26,379 nt of DNA from Smittium mucronatum (lineage: Eukaryota > Kickxellomycota > Harpellomycetes > Harpellales > Legeriomycetaceae): assembly GCA_001953115.1 (NCBI GenBank), contig LSSL01007479.1, positions 1-26,379 of the forward strand, read 5' to 3'. The notes beneath the pieces were generated by a model, which saw only the letters and a program-made list of their open reading frames with translations, ran no database searches and was not told the origin of the DNA. The position numbers were made by a program, and so were the translations under genes. Shown piece by piece: positions 1 through 8,547 of this stretch. The first letter of the stretch is position 1. Every line of letters starts with the position of its first letter.

Positions 1-612
1 GAATTTTATTGTAAGATAACTCCATTAAAAACGATACTAAAAAAATATGAAAAAAAGAAAAAATCGTATATAAAAGACTATTATCCTAACTACAATAAGC
101 TCCTCTGCCGGACCACTGGCTGCGTACCTACGGGAAAAGGTTGCAATCTACCAACCGAAGGACCCCCCCTGGCATTGCTTCGAGTAAGCTGGATGACTGA
201 GGTTACATGCAGTCAATAATTAAGCTCTTTGTCAATGAACAATAGTTCATTGAATCTACTGAGCTCCTAGTCAGAGCCTACTTTTAACAGGATTAATAAA
301 ATTAGGCTCCTACCCAAACGTGGGTTTGATCGACATGGCTGTCCTACAAACAGCTGTTAGATGCTGAGATCCGTCTGACTGTCGAACGCTGGACTTGTGC
401 ACTAGACTATGTCTCAGCTATGCTAAATGATCGGTTCCTCCTGTTTCTAGATGGTCCTCCTCTGGAATCGCTGTCCTCTGAATCTCTGTGCGCTGTATAC
501 ACTACTCCCAACCAAGAATAGTACAACGCTGTATGAAATTTTGGTCTAGTGTACTTCGAAAAGTACACAATTAAGCCCCTAAACCACGGAGAGGTATTTC
601 ACTCTTAGGGGA
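1..612 (-). repeat. SINE-like repeat, copy 1 (3' end cut by window edge)
   Basis: This is the most GC-rich stretch of the window and a near full-length copy of a repeat seen again, inverted, at 4522-5115 and partially at 3386-3600. Orientation is inferred from copy 2, where an AATAAA followed by an A-rich tract marks the 3' end. Read that way, this copy starts at 612 (TCCCCTAAGAGTG) and runs to position 1, where AATAAAATTC is cut by the window edge. It carries hairpins at 107-120 (GCCGG/CTGGC, closed by one G-U pair), 232-253 (9-bp perfect stem, 4-nt loop) and 549-568 (8-bp stem, CGAA loop). Relative to copy 2 it has about 25 extra bases near 361-385. No convincing open frame is present. It could be a SINE, another non-autonomous retroelement, or a piece of a larger element. 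Confidence 0.6.
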
Positions 613-619
613 CAAAAAT

Positions 620-867
620 AATGAAAGCAAATACAATAGTAAATTCTAATTGGGTGTACTGCAGTTGAGTTCAAGAATAATGAAAATTGGTTAGTAAATT
701 GCGCAAACTAATTGGATGTAGTGGGTTCAAATTCAAAAATAGTGAAAATTGGTTCGCAAATAGTGCATACTAATTGGTTGTAGTGAAGATATATTCAAAA
801 ATAATGAAAATTGGTTGGTAAATCGTACAGTCTAATTGGTAAAAAGTGAGACCAGATTGGTAAAATG
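620..867. repeat. 62-bp tandem repeats, left arm of element A
   Basis: About four degenerate units share the pattern ATAATGAAAATTGG...TAATTGG...GTAGTG. The GAAAATTGG block recurs at 682, 744 and 806, an exact 62-bp step, and a diverged version (GAAAGCAAAT) starts at 622. Within each unit there is a shorter rhythm of about 21 bp, matching the 21-bp units of the right arm. Confidence 0.65.
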
Positions 868-1161
868 TAAATTCTAATTCAAAAAACGGTATATGGGAGA
901 ATCTTGACAGACCAGACTCTTTTTTACATAGAATTATGTGCCAATTTTATTTCTTCATACTGTTGGGCGAATAACTGTGTAAAGTTTTCAAATATTTGAC
1001 TTGTTTGTTTGCTTTAGGCATTTATGAAATATTATTTGTTATTGCCACTATTCCCAACAAATAAATAATGGAATATCATTAACCAATGTTTTTACTAAAA
1101 AGATAATATGAAACTATGTGAATCAAAACGTTTGATAAGTCAAAGAATCACCCATTTACAT

Positions 1162-1308
1162 CTTTTCGAATTAGAATTTAAATTTTACCAATTAGAACTT
1201 ACATTTTATCAATCAGAGCTCACCGTTTTACAATTAGAATTTACCATTTATGAACTAATTTTTACTTTTTTTGAATCCAATTACATTATTTTCGAATTCA
1301 ATTTCACT
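1162..1308. repeat. Seven 21-bp tandem units, right arm of element A
   Basis: Seven consecutive 21-bp units run without a length change. Read on the plus strand in the frame of an ATG at 1108, they translate to heptads of the form (F/I)-(Y/F)-(Q/E)-L-E-(L/F)-T, such as FYQLELT and FYQSELT, before a stop at 1320. Because the same motif occurs inverted in the left arm without an open frame, I read the heptads as a by-product of a 21-bp DNA repeat, not as a protein gene. Confidence 0.6.
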
Positions 1309-1463
1309 ACATCCAATTAAGTTGTACTAATTAACAACAAATTTTCACTGTATTTAACTAGTTTTCACTAGTTACCAATAAATTAACTCTATTCTTGAAT
1401 TTGATTGCACTAAACCCAACGAATTTACAATTTTTGCATTTCCTTTCACTATTTTTGAAGTTG

Positions 1464-1709
1464 CTAGTGAAAAGGTGTGTAATCCTTGCTTTTATTCTCC
1501 ATCAAACAGAAAATATCTATTACGTAAATTGGTGCTAGTAGTTTTTTAAGTAACCAGAAAGGGTTAACAATTCCCGGTCTTGATAATAAATATAGCTCAT
1601 TTTTTTGCAATAGTTTTGGTCTACATTTGTCGGTTAGCTCTTTCAGGTTTAGCATCGAAAAAATTAAATTCGTTTTTAGGTCATATAAGCACTTTATTGC
1701 AAATTGGTA
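1464..1709 (-). pseudogene. Coding-like relic, function unknown
   Basis: An open frame of 81 codons ends at a TAG at 1464-1466 and contains an internal ATG at 1655. The translation is not low-complexity: it has Cys, Trp and Pro residues and stretches such as LTDKCRPKLLQKNELYLL and RPGIVNPFWLLKKLL. The opposite strand is also open over 1568-1765, which weakens either reading. It lies just downstream of another open frame on the same strand (1762-2091), so both may be exons or fragments of one decayed gene. I do not recognise the family. Confidence 0.25.
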
Positions 1710-1761
1710 TTAATAATTGGTATAGTTTCATTGATCATCAAATAGATGTTGAATATCACAA

Positions 1762-2091
1762 TTAGAAATTCAGTATATTTTTGAGTACGGAAAGAATAAT
1801 TTGCGCAAAAAATAAAAATAAAAAAAAATCTTTCGCTAAATGTCTCCTTATAGAATAATCTCGCATTAATAGAAATTTAATTTTCATTTTAATACCACAG
1901 ATCTCAAAAAGAATAAATCTTTTGGAGCTGATGGTACAAAAAAGGCATTTATTTTTATACCCAATGTTATCATTAGATAGGAAAAAATCGCATAGTATTG
2001 GATAAATCAAGAATCTATGCCAATCAAAATAGCTAATATCGCAAATAGGAGCGAGCAATAGTTCGGACCAGGAAAGAGTGAAGCGATGGGA
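1762..2091 (-). pseudogene. Coding-like relic with a CxxC motif
   Basis: An open frame of 109 codons without a usable ATG near its start (it opens after a TAA, and a TTG lies at 2058). It contains five Cys residues, including a KCLFC pair, and an aromatic-rich segment (SYFDWHRFLIYPILCDFF). A later IRRHL stretch gives it a vague look of a zinc-finger transposase N-terminus such as BED, but the Cys-to-His spacing is longer than in BED domains, so I make no assignment. In sequence this rich in stops, over 100 open codons with Cys, Trp and His is more than expected by chance. It is probably a decayed transposon or gene fragment. Confidence 0.28.
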
Positions 2092-3385
2092 TTATTTATG
2101 GAATAAATTTTAAAAATTACAAACTTTAACCCCTTCTGAACCCAAACATATATTGAATTCCCATTCATGAAATTTAACATTTTTAATTTGATAATAGTCT
2201 AAATTATGAAAATTATTAATGATGTTTATGTGTTGATTAAAAAATGGAAATCATTTTTGAACTTTCAGCCATGAAAAGTAGTTAGCTCGACAATTGAGTT
2301 TGACATGGAAAAATTGAAGTTTTTATAAGAATGAATATAAATGAAAACATTTATTATAATCCAAATTCATTTTTGGAATTACACATAAGAAAATTCTTGA
2401 AGTTTTTTTACCATCAACAATCAAGTGTTTTTTCCTATTAATAACTAAAACTAGTCCAGCATTTTATTTAGCCAATAACACTGCTTTTCATTTTATCAGT
2501 AGTGATGGAATTAAATTTACCCAATAGTTATATAAACTTATAAGATTTCCTACCAAAAAAGCGGCAATTTTTTCAAAAAACGAGAATTTTTTTCTAAATG
2601 GATATAAATAACATTAATCATTCTTTTAAATAACTTTTATTTGGTTAATATATGTTGGTTCGTTGTATATAGGAAATCTTGTAGTAATTACAAATGCAAT
2701 TTAATTAGATGGTTTTTTTAGGGTTGGCTATTATAAAACCACTTTTTAAGATCAACTTCGAGTTTTTTAGGAAAATATGCAGTCTTTTTCTGATTTCCAA
2801 ACCTTTTACTATCGTTCCCTATAGAAATCCCTAAATGCCCTAAATCCATATTATCCATTAGATAATTTTTTAACTGGTTAATCACTGAGAGTTAAATATT
2901 TAGTCTTTTTATCCGTGAAATAAGCTAATAAATGTGATTGTGGATAAGGGATTAAACTATACAACTAATTTTATATAGTCAGAAAAAAGCAAACTAACAA
3001 ATAAAGCAATATTACGAAGGAAAAAGACGGAGGTAAAAAACCTTTTTCCTGGTGCCCTAGCTTTTTTTTATTCTTTTCTTGTTTTCTTTTTTTCTTATAT
3101 TCTTAGTTCATTTCATTGCCTTTATTATATCTTAAACATGGGGTATTTTTTATTTGTTTACTCTTTGAATACAGGCCAAATATAGAATAATTAATCTCAG
3201 CATCAATATTACCTAGACTAATAAGTAAAAATTCTGTTTCTTTTATTAAATAGTACCACATGAATGCTCTACCAATAAAATGTCACAAAAATAGTAAAAA
3301 ATAGTATCAAATGAATGTCTTTTATGGTATCTCAATTGAAAAGTTAATTATTTTTTCCTGGCGGTTTTTTTGAGCCACTTTCATT
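2092..3385. other. AT-rich gene-free stretch
   Basis: No open frame of note on either strand. Three small structures are visible. A hairpin at 3018-3050 has a 9-bp perfect stem (AGGAAAAAG/CTTTTTCCT) and a 15-nt loop. A degenerate 51-52-bp duplication (TAGTACCACATGAATG at 3250, TAGTATCAAATGAATG at 3302) is present. A 10-bp inverted pair AAGATTTCCT/AGGAAATCTT lies near 2542 and 2671. Confidence 0.5.
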
Positions 3386-3600
3386 GTTTCACTGAATTTT
3401 ATTGTAGGATAATTTCATTAAAAACTATTCTAAAAAAATATGAAAAAAAAAGAAAAAGTCGTATATAAATGACTATTGTTCTAACTAAAATAAGCCCCTC
3501 TGCCGGACTACCGGCTGCGCACCAACGGGAAAAGGGTACAAAATACCAATCGAAAGACCTTCCATAGCATTGCTTAATGTAGGTGTATGACTGAGGTTAC
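3386..3600 (-). repeat. SINE-like repeat, copy 3 (5'-truncated)
   Basis: About 215 bp match the 3' third of the repeat at 1-612, starting from the AATAAAATTC end at about 3394-3403 and stopping abruptly at GAGGTTAC (3600). The remaining 400 bp towards the 5' end are missing, which is the usual signature of LINE-type reverse transcription that stops early. The GCCGG-ACTA-CCGGC hairpin is intact at 3502-3515. Several differences from copies 1 and 2 are C-to-T or G-to-A, for example in the run that reads GACCCCCCC in copy 1 and GACCTTCC here. Confidence 0.6.
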
Positions 3601-4521
3601 TAAGGTGTTTTGAAAAAAAAAATTGGCAGCTTGAAATTACTTATTCTGATAAAAATCTAATATTTTATCCTTAGATTTTGCGCCTACAGATGAATGATAT
3701 TTTAAGTTTTCGGGTGCATAAACCAACGAATAAATTTGAATGTTTTAATATGTACAAAAATTTCTCCATATATATCGAATTGGTCTATAGAAAATCATAC
3801 ATTTGTCTTAATAATGCCAACTTGTCTTTCAGGTAAAAATTTCCAAAAATAAATGCTTATAAATACAATGTATAAATTGAAATTTGGCTAAAATATTTTA
3901 GATGGATATTTCTAACAACTTTACTCATTTTTTTGATGGAGTAGCCTTTTTTTATCTTATAAGAGTATTAAATTACTTAATTGGAGGTTTTAAATTATGG
4001 TATGATTCGATTTTTTTTTAAATGTAGTCAGTGAATTACTTTTATTGGTATATATAAAGGCTGAAGAAGCTATAGCATAAAACAAAAGCTTTCAAGACAC
4101 CATTTCTCATTTAGATACTTTTAGTGTCAGCCTTTCGTATATATTACAGAGTTTGAGGATTTTTGAGCATACAAGCATTTATAAGCGGTATTAGTTATAG
4201 TGATAGAAAAAATATGCTTTATTATTTCGAAAGGGATATTACTTCTACTAAGTTGTTATTATTGATTTAATCAAGACAAATTTTTTAGCACCAAATAAAA
4301 ATCAAAAATTACAGAATTGGGGGAGGTTAGTGCTTGTTTTGATTTTTTTTTGAGAAAAGCTTGTGAAAACGATTTCTTTTAAACTGTATGGCTTACTAAG
4401 AGCGAAAAATATTATGAATATACTTTAACTGATAATATGTTTTAAAAATTGTTTAGCATAAAATTGGTATTTTTTGAAATAATTATGCCTCATTTTTTTC
4501 TGCTCTATGTAAATCAATTAG
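3601..4521. other. AT-rich gene-free stretch between repeat copies
   Basis: No recognisable gene. The only item I marked is a 39-codon ATG frame at 3902-4021 (plus), with a hydrophobic product containing HFFDGVAFFYL. Its FFDGV segment recurs in the relic at 22660-22782. A GGGGGAGG patch at 4319-4326 is an isolated GC spot. Confidence 0.4.
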
Positions 4522-5115
4522 TCCACTAAGAGTGAAGTACCTTCTAGTGGTTTAGGGGCTTGATAACTTACTTTTCGAAGTACAATAAACTAAAATTTAA
4601 CGCAGCGTTGTACTATTCTTGGTTGGGAATAGTGGAGATAGCGCACATCGATACGGTGGACAGCGATTCCAGAGGAGGACCATCTCGAAACATGAGAACG
4701 ATAATTTAGCACAGATGAGACATAGTCTAGTGCACAAGTCCAGCGTCTAACAGCTATTTGTAGAAAAGCCATGTCGATCAATCTCACGTTTGGGTAGGAG
4801 CCTAATTTTATTAATTCTGTTAGAAGTAGGCTTTGACTAGGAGCTCAGGAGTTTCAATGAACTATTGTTCATTGAAAAATAGCTTAATTATTGACTGCAT
4901 GTAACCTCAGTCATCCAGCTCACTTGAAACAATGCCAGGGGGGGTCTTTCGGTTGGTAGATTGAACCCTTTTTCCGTAGGTACGCAGCCGGTAGTCCGGC
5001 AGAGGAGCTTATTGTAGTTAGGATAATAGTCTTTTCTATACGACTTTTTCTTTTTTTTACATTCTTTAGTATAGTTTTAAATGATGTTATCTTACAATAA
5101 AATTCCGTGATACAA
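4522..5115 (+). repeat. SINE-like repeat, copy 2 (full length, inverted relative to copy 1)
   Basis: Reverse-complement match to 1-612 over its whole length, starting TCCACTAAGAGTG and ending ACAATAAAATTCCGTGATACAA. An AATAAA near the end followed by an A-rich tract (5114-5134, one G inside) suggests a polyadenylated RNA intermediate. The tract could instead be the left end of element B. Hairpins kept here are 4852-4877 (11-bp stem, loop TATT) and 4987-5000 (GCCGG/CCGGC, loop TAGT). No polymerase III A/B boxes are convincing, and no target-site duplication is clear. Confidence 0.6.
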
Positions 5116-5694
5116 AAAAAAAAGAAAAAAAAAAGAGTGTTTTATTAGTTATATGGAAGATTCTTTTCAAGACCAGACTCTTTTTTCCTATAAGTCTTAT
5201 AGTCCGATTTTAATTCAGTATACTATTGGCTTAAAAGCTATTTAAAGTTTTCAAAATTGTGGCAAACTTGCCTAATTTAGCTTTTTCCGAATTATTATTT
5301 GCTGCAATTTGGTTTTAATCGAATAAAAAGAAGCTTATTAATAATCAATATTTTTACTAAAAATGAAAAAAGAAACTCTTGTCAGTAAAATATCTGGCAA
5401 GTCTAAGAATCTGCCATATACTAAATATCATAAGCCTATCATGATACGGTAATCATTGAGACTAAAATATAGTCTAGTGATATATTTATCGAGATGTTAT
5501 TTTTTTATATCAGGTTTTCTGGTGGGAGAGGCGATTGTAAAACATTATCCCAAATCAAACTTACTTTTTTTTGATACAAATCTACTTTTTTTTAAATTTG
5601 ATATTAATTTTTATCGAATGATTTTCACTTATTTTGTAATTGGTTTTATTTTTTCCCGAACCACTTTTACTTTTTTTGAATTTGGGTTTGAAAT
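5116..5694. mobile_element. Element B: diverged relative of element A, left arm lost
   Basis: The core 5150-5415 is collinear with element A 890-1150 at a nearly constant offset of 4260-4263. Shared blocks include ACCAGACTCTTTTTT, TAAAGTTTTCAAA and TTTTTACTAAAAA. The right side (5540-5694) is built of T-rich sub-repeats like A's right arm. A comparable left arm is missing; only an A-rich tract lies there. A 9-bp direct repeat, GTGATACAA, occurs at 5107-5115 and 5695-5703 and could be a target-site duplication of Mutator-like length. The first copy also lies at the 3' end of repeat copy 2, where copy 3 reads GTGAAACAA, so B would have inserted into that repeat. No transposase is encoded. Confidence 0.45.
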
Positions 5695-5703
5695 GTGATA
5701 CAA

Positions 5704-8071
5704 GATAAAATGTAAATTTATTGGTTAACCATTATTTTGATTAGAGTAAATATACTATTAGCGAAATGTTGGTAATTTGCTATACCTAGTATGTTTTTAT
5801 ATTTTTATTGGAATGGGGATTATTATATTTCATTTTAGACATTGGTTTTTGTTATAAAAAAGCCTGATATTGAAAAAAACGTCCCATGTTTAGTAAATTG
5901 TGGAGTCTAAATCTATCATTAAGCTAAAGAGTTGCGGAAAAAAAAGAGGGAATTTACTAGGAAAACCCAATTAACAGATTTTTTTCCCCGAAAAATTTAT
6001 ACAGCGTGATGATTAGGCGAATATCCCATGGTCTTTTCAAAAATAAAACTAAAATAATTGAAGGCAGGATTCTTTAAATTACCAATTAATTAATTTAGAC
6101 AATAAATATAGCTATTAGTGATAACCTATAAATATAAATTAAACGTTTTTTATGCGTTATAATTTTCTAAACTAACGAAAATCTACGGCAATAATCACGA
6201 ATCCCAACCAAATTTAGGGAATAAACATGTATTTTTTTAAATTTTTTTTCTGTTGGTTAATCGTTAATATCAAGTTTATACACCATTTCTCAAAATATTT
6301 TGTTGGACTCCAAGAACTTTTAAAAAAATCCATAATGAATTTAAAAATAGACACGATCTTTAGTAATTTTTTTCATTAAATTCATTATATTTTTCCCAAA
6401 AATTAATATGTAGTTTTTATTGGATTTAATTAACGGGGTTTGATATAAACTCTAAATTATGATTATTTATAATATAGTTTAAGTCCATGTCGGAGTAATA
6501 ATATCATATAAAAGATCACTTTTTATTAATTATGCTTAATTTGAAAGTAAACTTAAATATTTTAGGTGTAAAAATAACTTTTGAAATCAGTTTGACTCAA
6601 AAAAATTGCTTTTTTTTAATGAATTGAAGATATTGATTAAGGATAAATAGCCTAGCGGATGAAAAAAATACCAATTAGTCTATTCAAATCTAGATCGTTT
6701 TTTTGTTTTTTCATTTTTTTTGCTTTCGAAACCCCTAAAAAAATATTAAAATCCAACAAATAAATCCATTTACATTTTTTTTTGAAATTATTAATTTCAC
6801 ATGATATAAGATACTAAATAATTTATAAAAAATGAAGAAAAAAATCCATCATATTTTTTCTAAAATATTAAAACTATGTTACCCAAGAGTACAGATTTCA
6901 AAATAATTTTAATTCGGGGTTTCTAAAAAAGAACTAAACATTGTTAATTAATATTAATATTATCTTTTTATAAGCCTAAAACAGATAACCTCTATTAAGA
7001 TCAGTTTATTTTTTATAGGGTAGCTGAGCTTTTATTTGCATTAATCTAATTACGTTATAAAATTAGCCTTTCAGGAAAGTAATATATGAAATGAGCATTA
7101 AAAAAAATACATCGATTTATTAATAAAACATTGATCCAGAAAATCCTAAAACCTAAAAGATGCTTATATCCTACTTGGAATGTAAGTGTAACAAGCGTTA
7201 AATTTGTGTAATTATAGTTTATAGTAAGAAGAATAAATTTAAAAAGTTTGAAATTTGATATTAAGATGGAAAAAGTACCCCAAATAATTTTCTATAAAAG
7301 TATGATATGAATATAATTTTACAAAAAAAATACATCAGATAATTAATACCAATAAGATTTTGAGTAATAAACCTACCAATTTTTTTGAACATTCACAATT
7401 TAACAATTGTTAAAATAAATTTCACTTAAAGCTCCCCAAGACCAGCTCTTACCAAATCCATCTCATAAAAAACATACTGTATAAAAAATTATCCGGTGTC
7501 TCGACTCAATTAAATCATGGTCCGAGGTAGTTAGGAGATTATATGATCTCAATCGGTAGTATATATAACCCTCTACAAAATAAATAAATAAAAATACCAA
7601 TAAAAAGCTTCAGGTGAATAATTACCGGATAGCTTATTTATTTTCATATTATATACTTTGTATTAAAATCACACTTCAATAAACTTTATTATTAAAAAAA
7701 AAGTAGCCTACATATGTCATTATTCGATTGATACTGATTTAAATTATATTACAAACAATCCTAATTTTGAGGTTAAATTAAAACCCGTAAATTGCACCCA
7801 ATAATTACTGTAAATAAATAGCTGGGAAAATTTTAATTAATTTGGGAGATTCTTTGATGAAACGGATACTTTATTGGTGAATACTTTTTATTTCCTTTTT
7901 CGAAAGTAATAATAAATTAAAAAACAATCCGTCTTGGTTTTGACCAACAAAATCTAATTTATTTAAATTTTGACAAAATTTACAATGTTTGAGCCAATAA
8001 ACTTATAATGACAAAATGCAGACAATAGCGATGAAAACTAGCGTCTTATTTACTGGGTAAATTCCCATTTA
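5704..8071. other. Long AT-rich gene-free stretch upstream of the regulator gene
   Basis: No open frame that resembles a gene on either strand. Position 5705 onwards (ATAAAATGTAAATTTATTGG) still resembles the sub-repeats of element A, so the element family may extend slightly past B. A patch at about 7430-7590 is visibly less AT-rich than its surroundings and contains short open frames of about 30 codons, none recognised. I saw no Zn2Cys6 cysteine pattern in the kilobase before the gene. Confidence 0.4.
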
Positions 8072-8167
8072 ATGAAAAAAAAATTACTAAAATCCGCGTC
8101 TATTTTTAAATTCATCTTGGATTTGTGTAAAAGTTCTTGTAAGCTTGTAAAAGATTTTGGGAATTAA
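8072..8167 (+). other. Possible 5' exon or small ORF (31 codons)
   Basis: An ATG frame encodes a basic start followed by a hydrophobic stretch (MKKKLLKSASIFKFILDL) and closes at a TAA at 8165-8167. GT donors inside it include GTAAGC at 8129 and GTAAAA at 8138. Splicing from 8138 to an AG at 8546-8547 would keep frame with the regulator gene, but that acceptor lacks a pyrimidine tract and the intron would be about 410 bp, longer than the others. The peptide does not contain a Zn2Cys6 cluster. It may equally be a chance frame. Confidence 0.15.
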
Positions 8168-8547
8168 TTAAAGAACTTGTGTTTAATAATATCAGTTTGC
8201 GGCTATGTACCCGATTCCAACTATATGGCAAGTCTTTATAGATTAGAAATTAAAAACTTTAACCAGAGTTCATTCTAATTGGTATAGTTTTATTTTATTT
8301 TAATCTAATTATTATAAAACATAATAATTCCTCTTTGAGATTATACATCTAAAATTGAACTAATTAAAATAATAAGAATTTATAAAAAAATAAAGTATTA
8401 ACAAATAATCAATTTTTTTTCCATTCGTAATGTTTGGATTTCACTGATTTTTTTGATCATTGAAATATAATATAGCCCTAGATTGATCTTTAAAAATTGT
8501 TAGTTTAAATAAAATAAATTTCAAATAAAATTTTATATAAAAAAGAG

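Larger units (their letters stand above)
613..1457. mobile_element. Element A: foldback-like element with long inverted arms
   Basis: The first and last bases form an imperfect inverted repeat: the left end reads CAAAAATAATGAAAG and the right end, reversed, CAAAAATAGTGAAAG. Similarity continues inward for more than 200 bp, for example a shared AATTCAAGAATA/AGTTCAAGAATA motif and repeated TAAATTCTAATT. The left arm (about 620-867) is a tandem array of 62-bp period, with GAAAATTGG recurring at 682, 744 and 806. The right arm contains seven 21-bp units (1162-1308). The core at about 888-1150 is shared with element B at 5150-5415. There is no transposase. The left end abuts the 5' end of repeat copy 1 with no intervening base, and I see no clear target-site duplication. 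Architecture is like Foldback or long-TIR Mutator-like (MULE) non-autonomous elements; the superfamily is undecided. Confidence 0.55.

Noticed and set aside
620..867. CRISPR-like array
   Set aside because: The repeats are degenerate, there are no unique spacers of constant length, and the context is eukaryotic.
1108..1320. 70-codon frame with heptad repeats
   Set aside because: The heptads follow from the 21-bp DNA repeat of element A's arm, and the inverted arm has no matching open frame.
4590..4787. 65-codon frame on the minus strand with an ATG
   Set aside because: It lies antisense inside repeat copy 2, and the same stretch of copy 1 is broken by an insertion of about 25 bp and stops.
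5456..5698. 80-codon hydrophobic frame
   Set aside because: It is made of the T-rich sub-repeats of element B and starts at a TTG; low-complexity Phe runs explain it.
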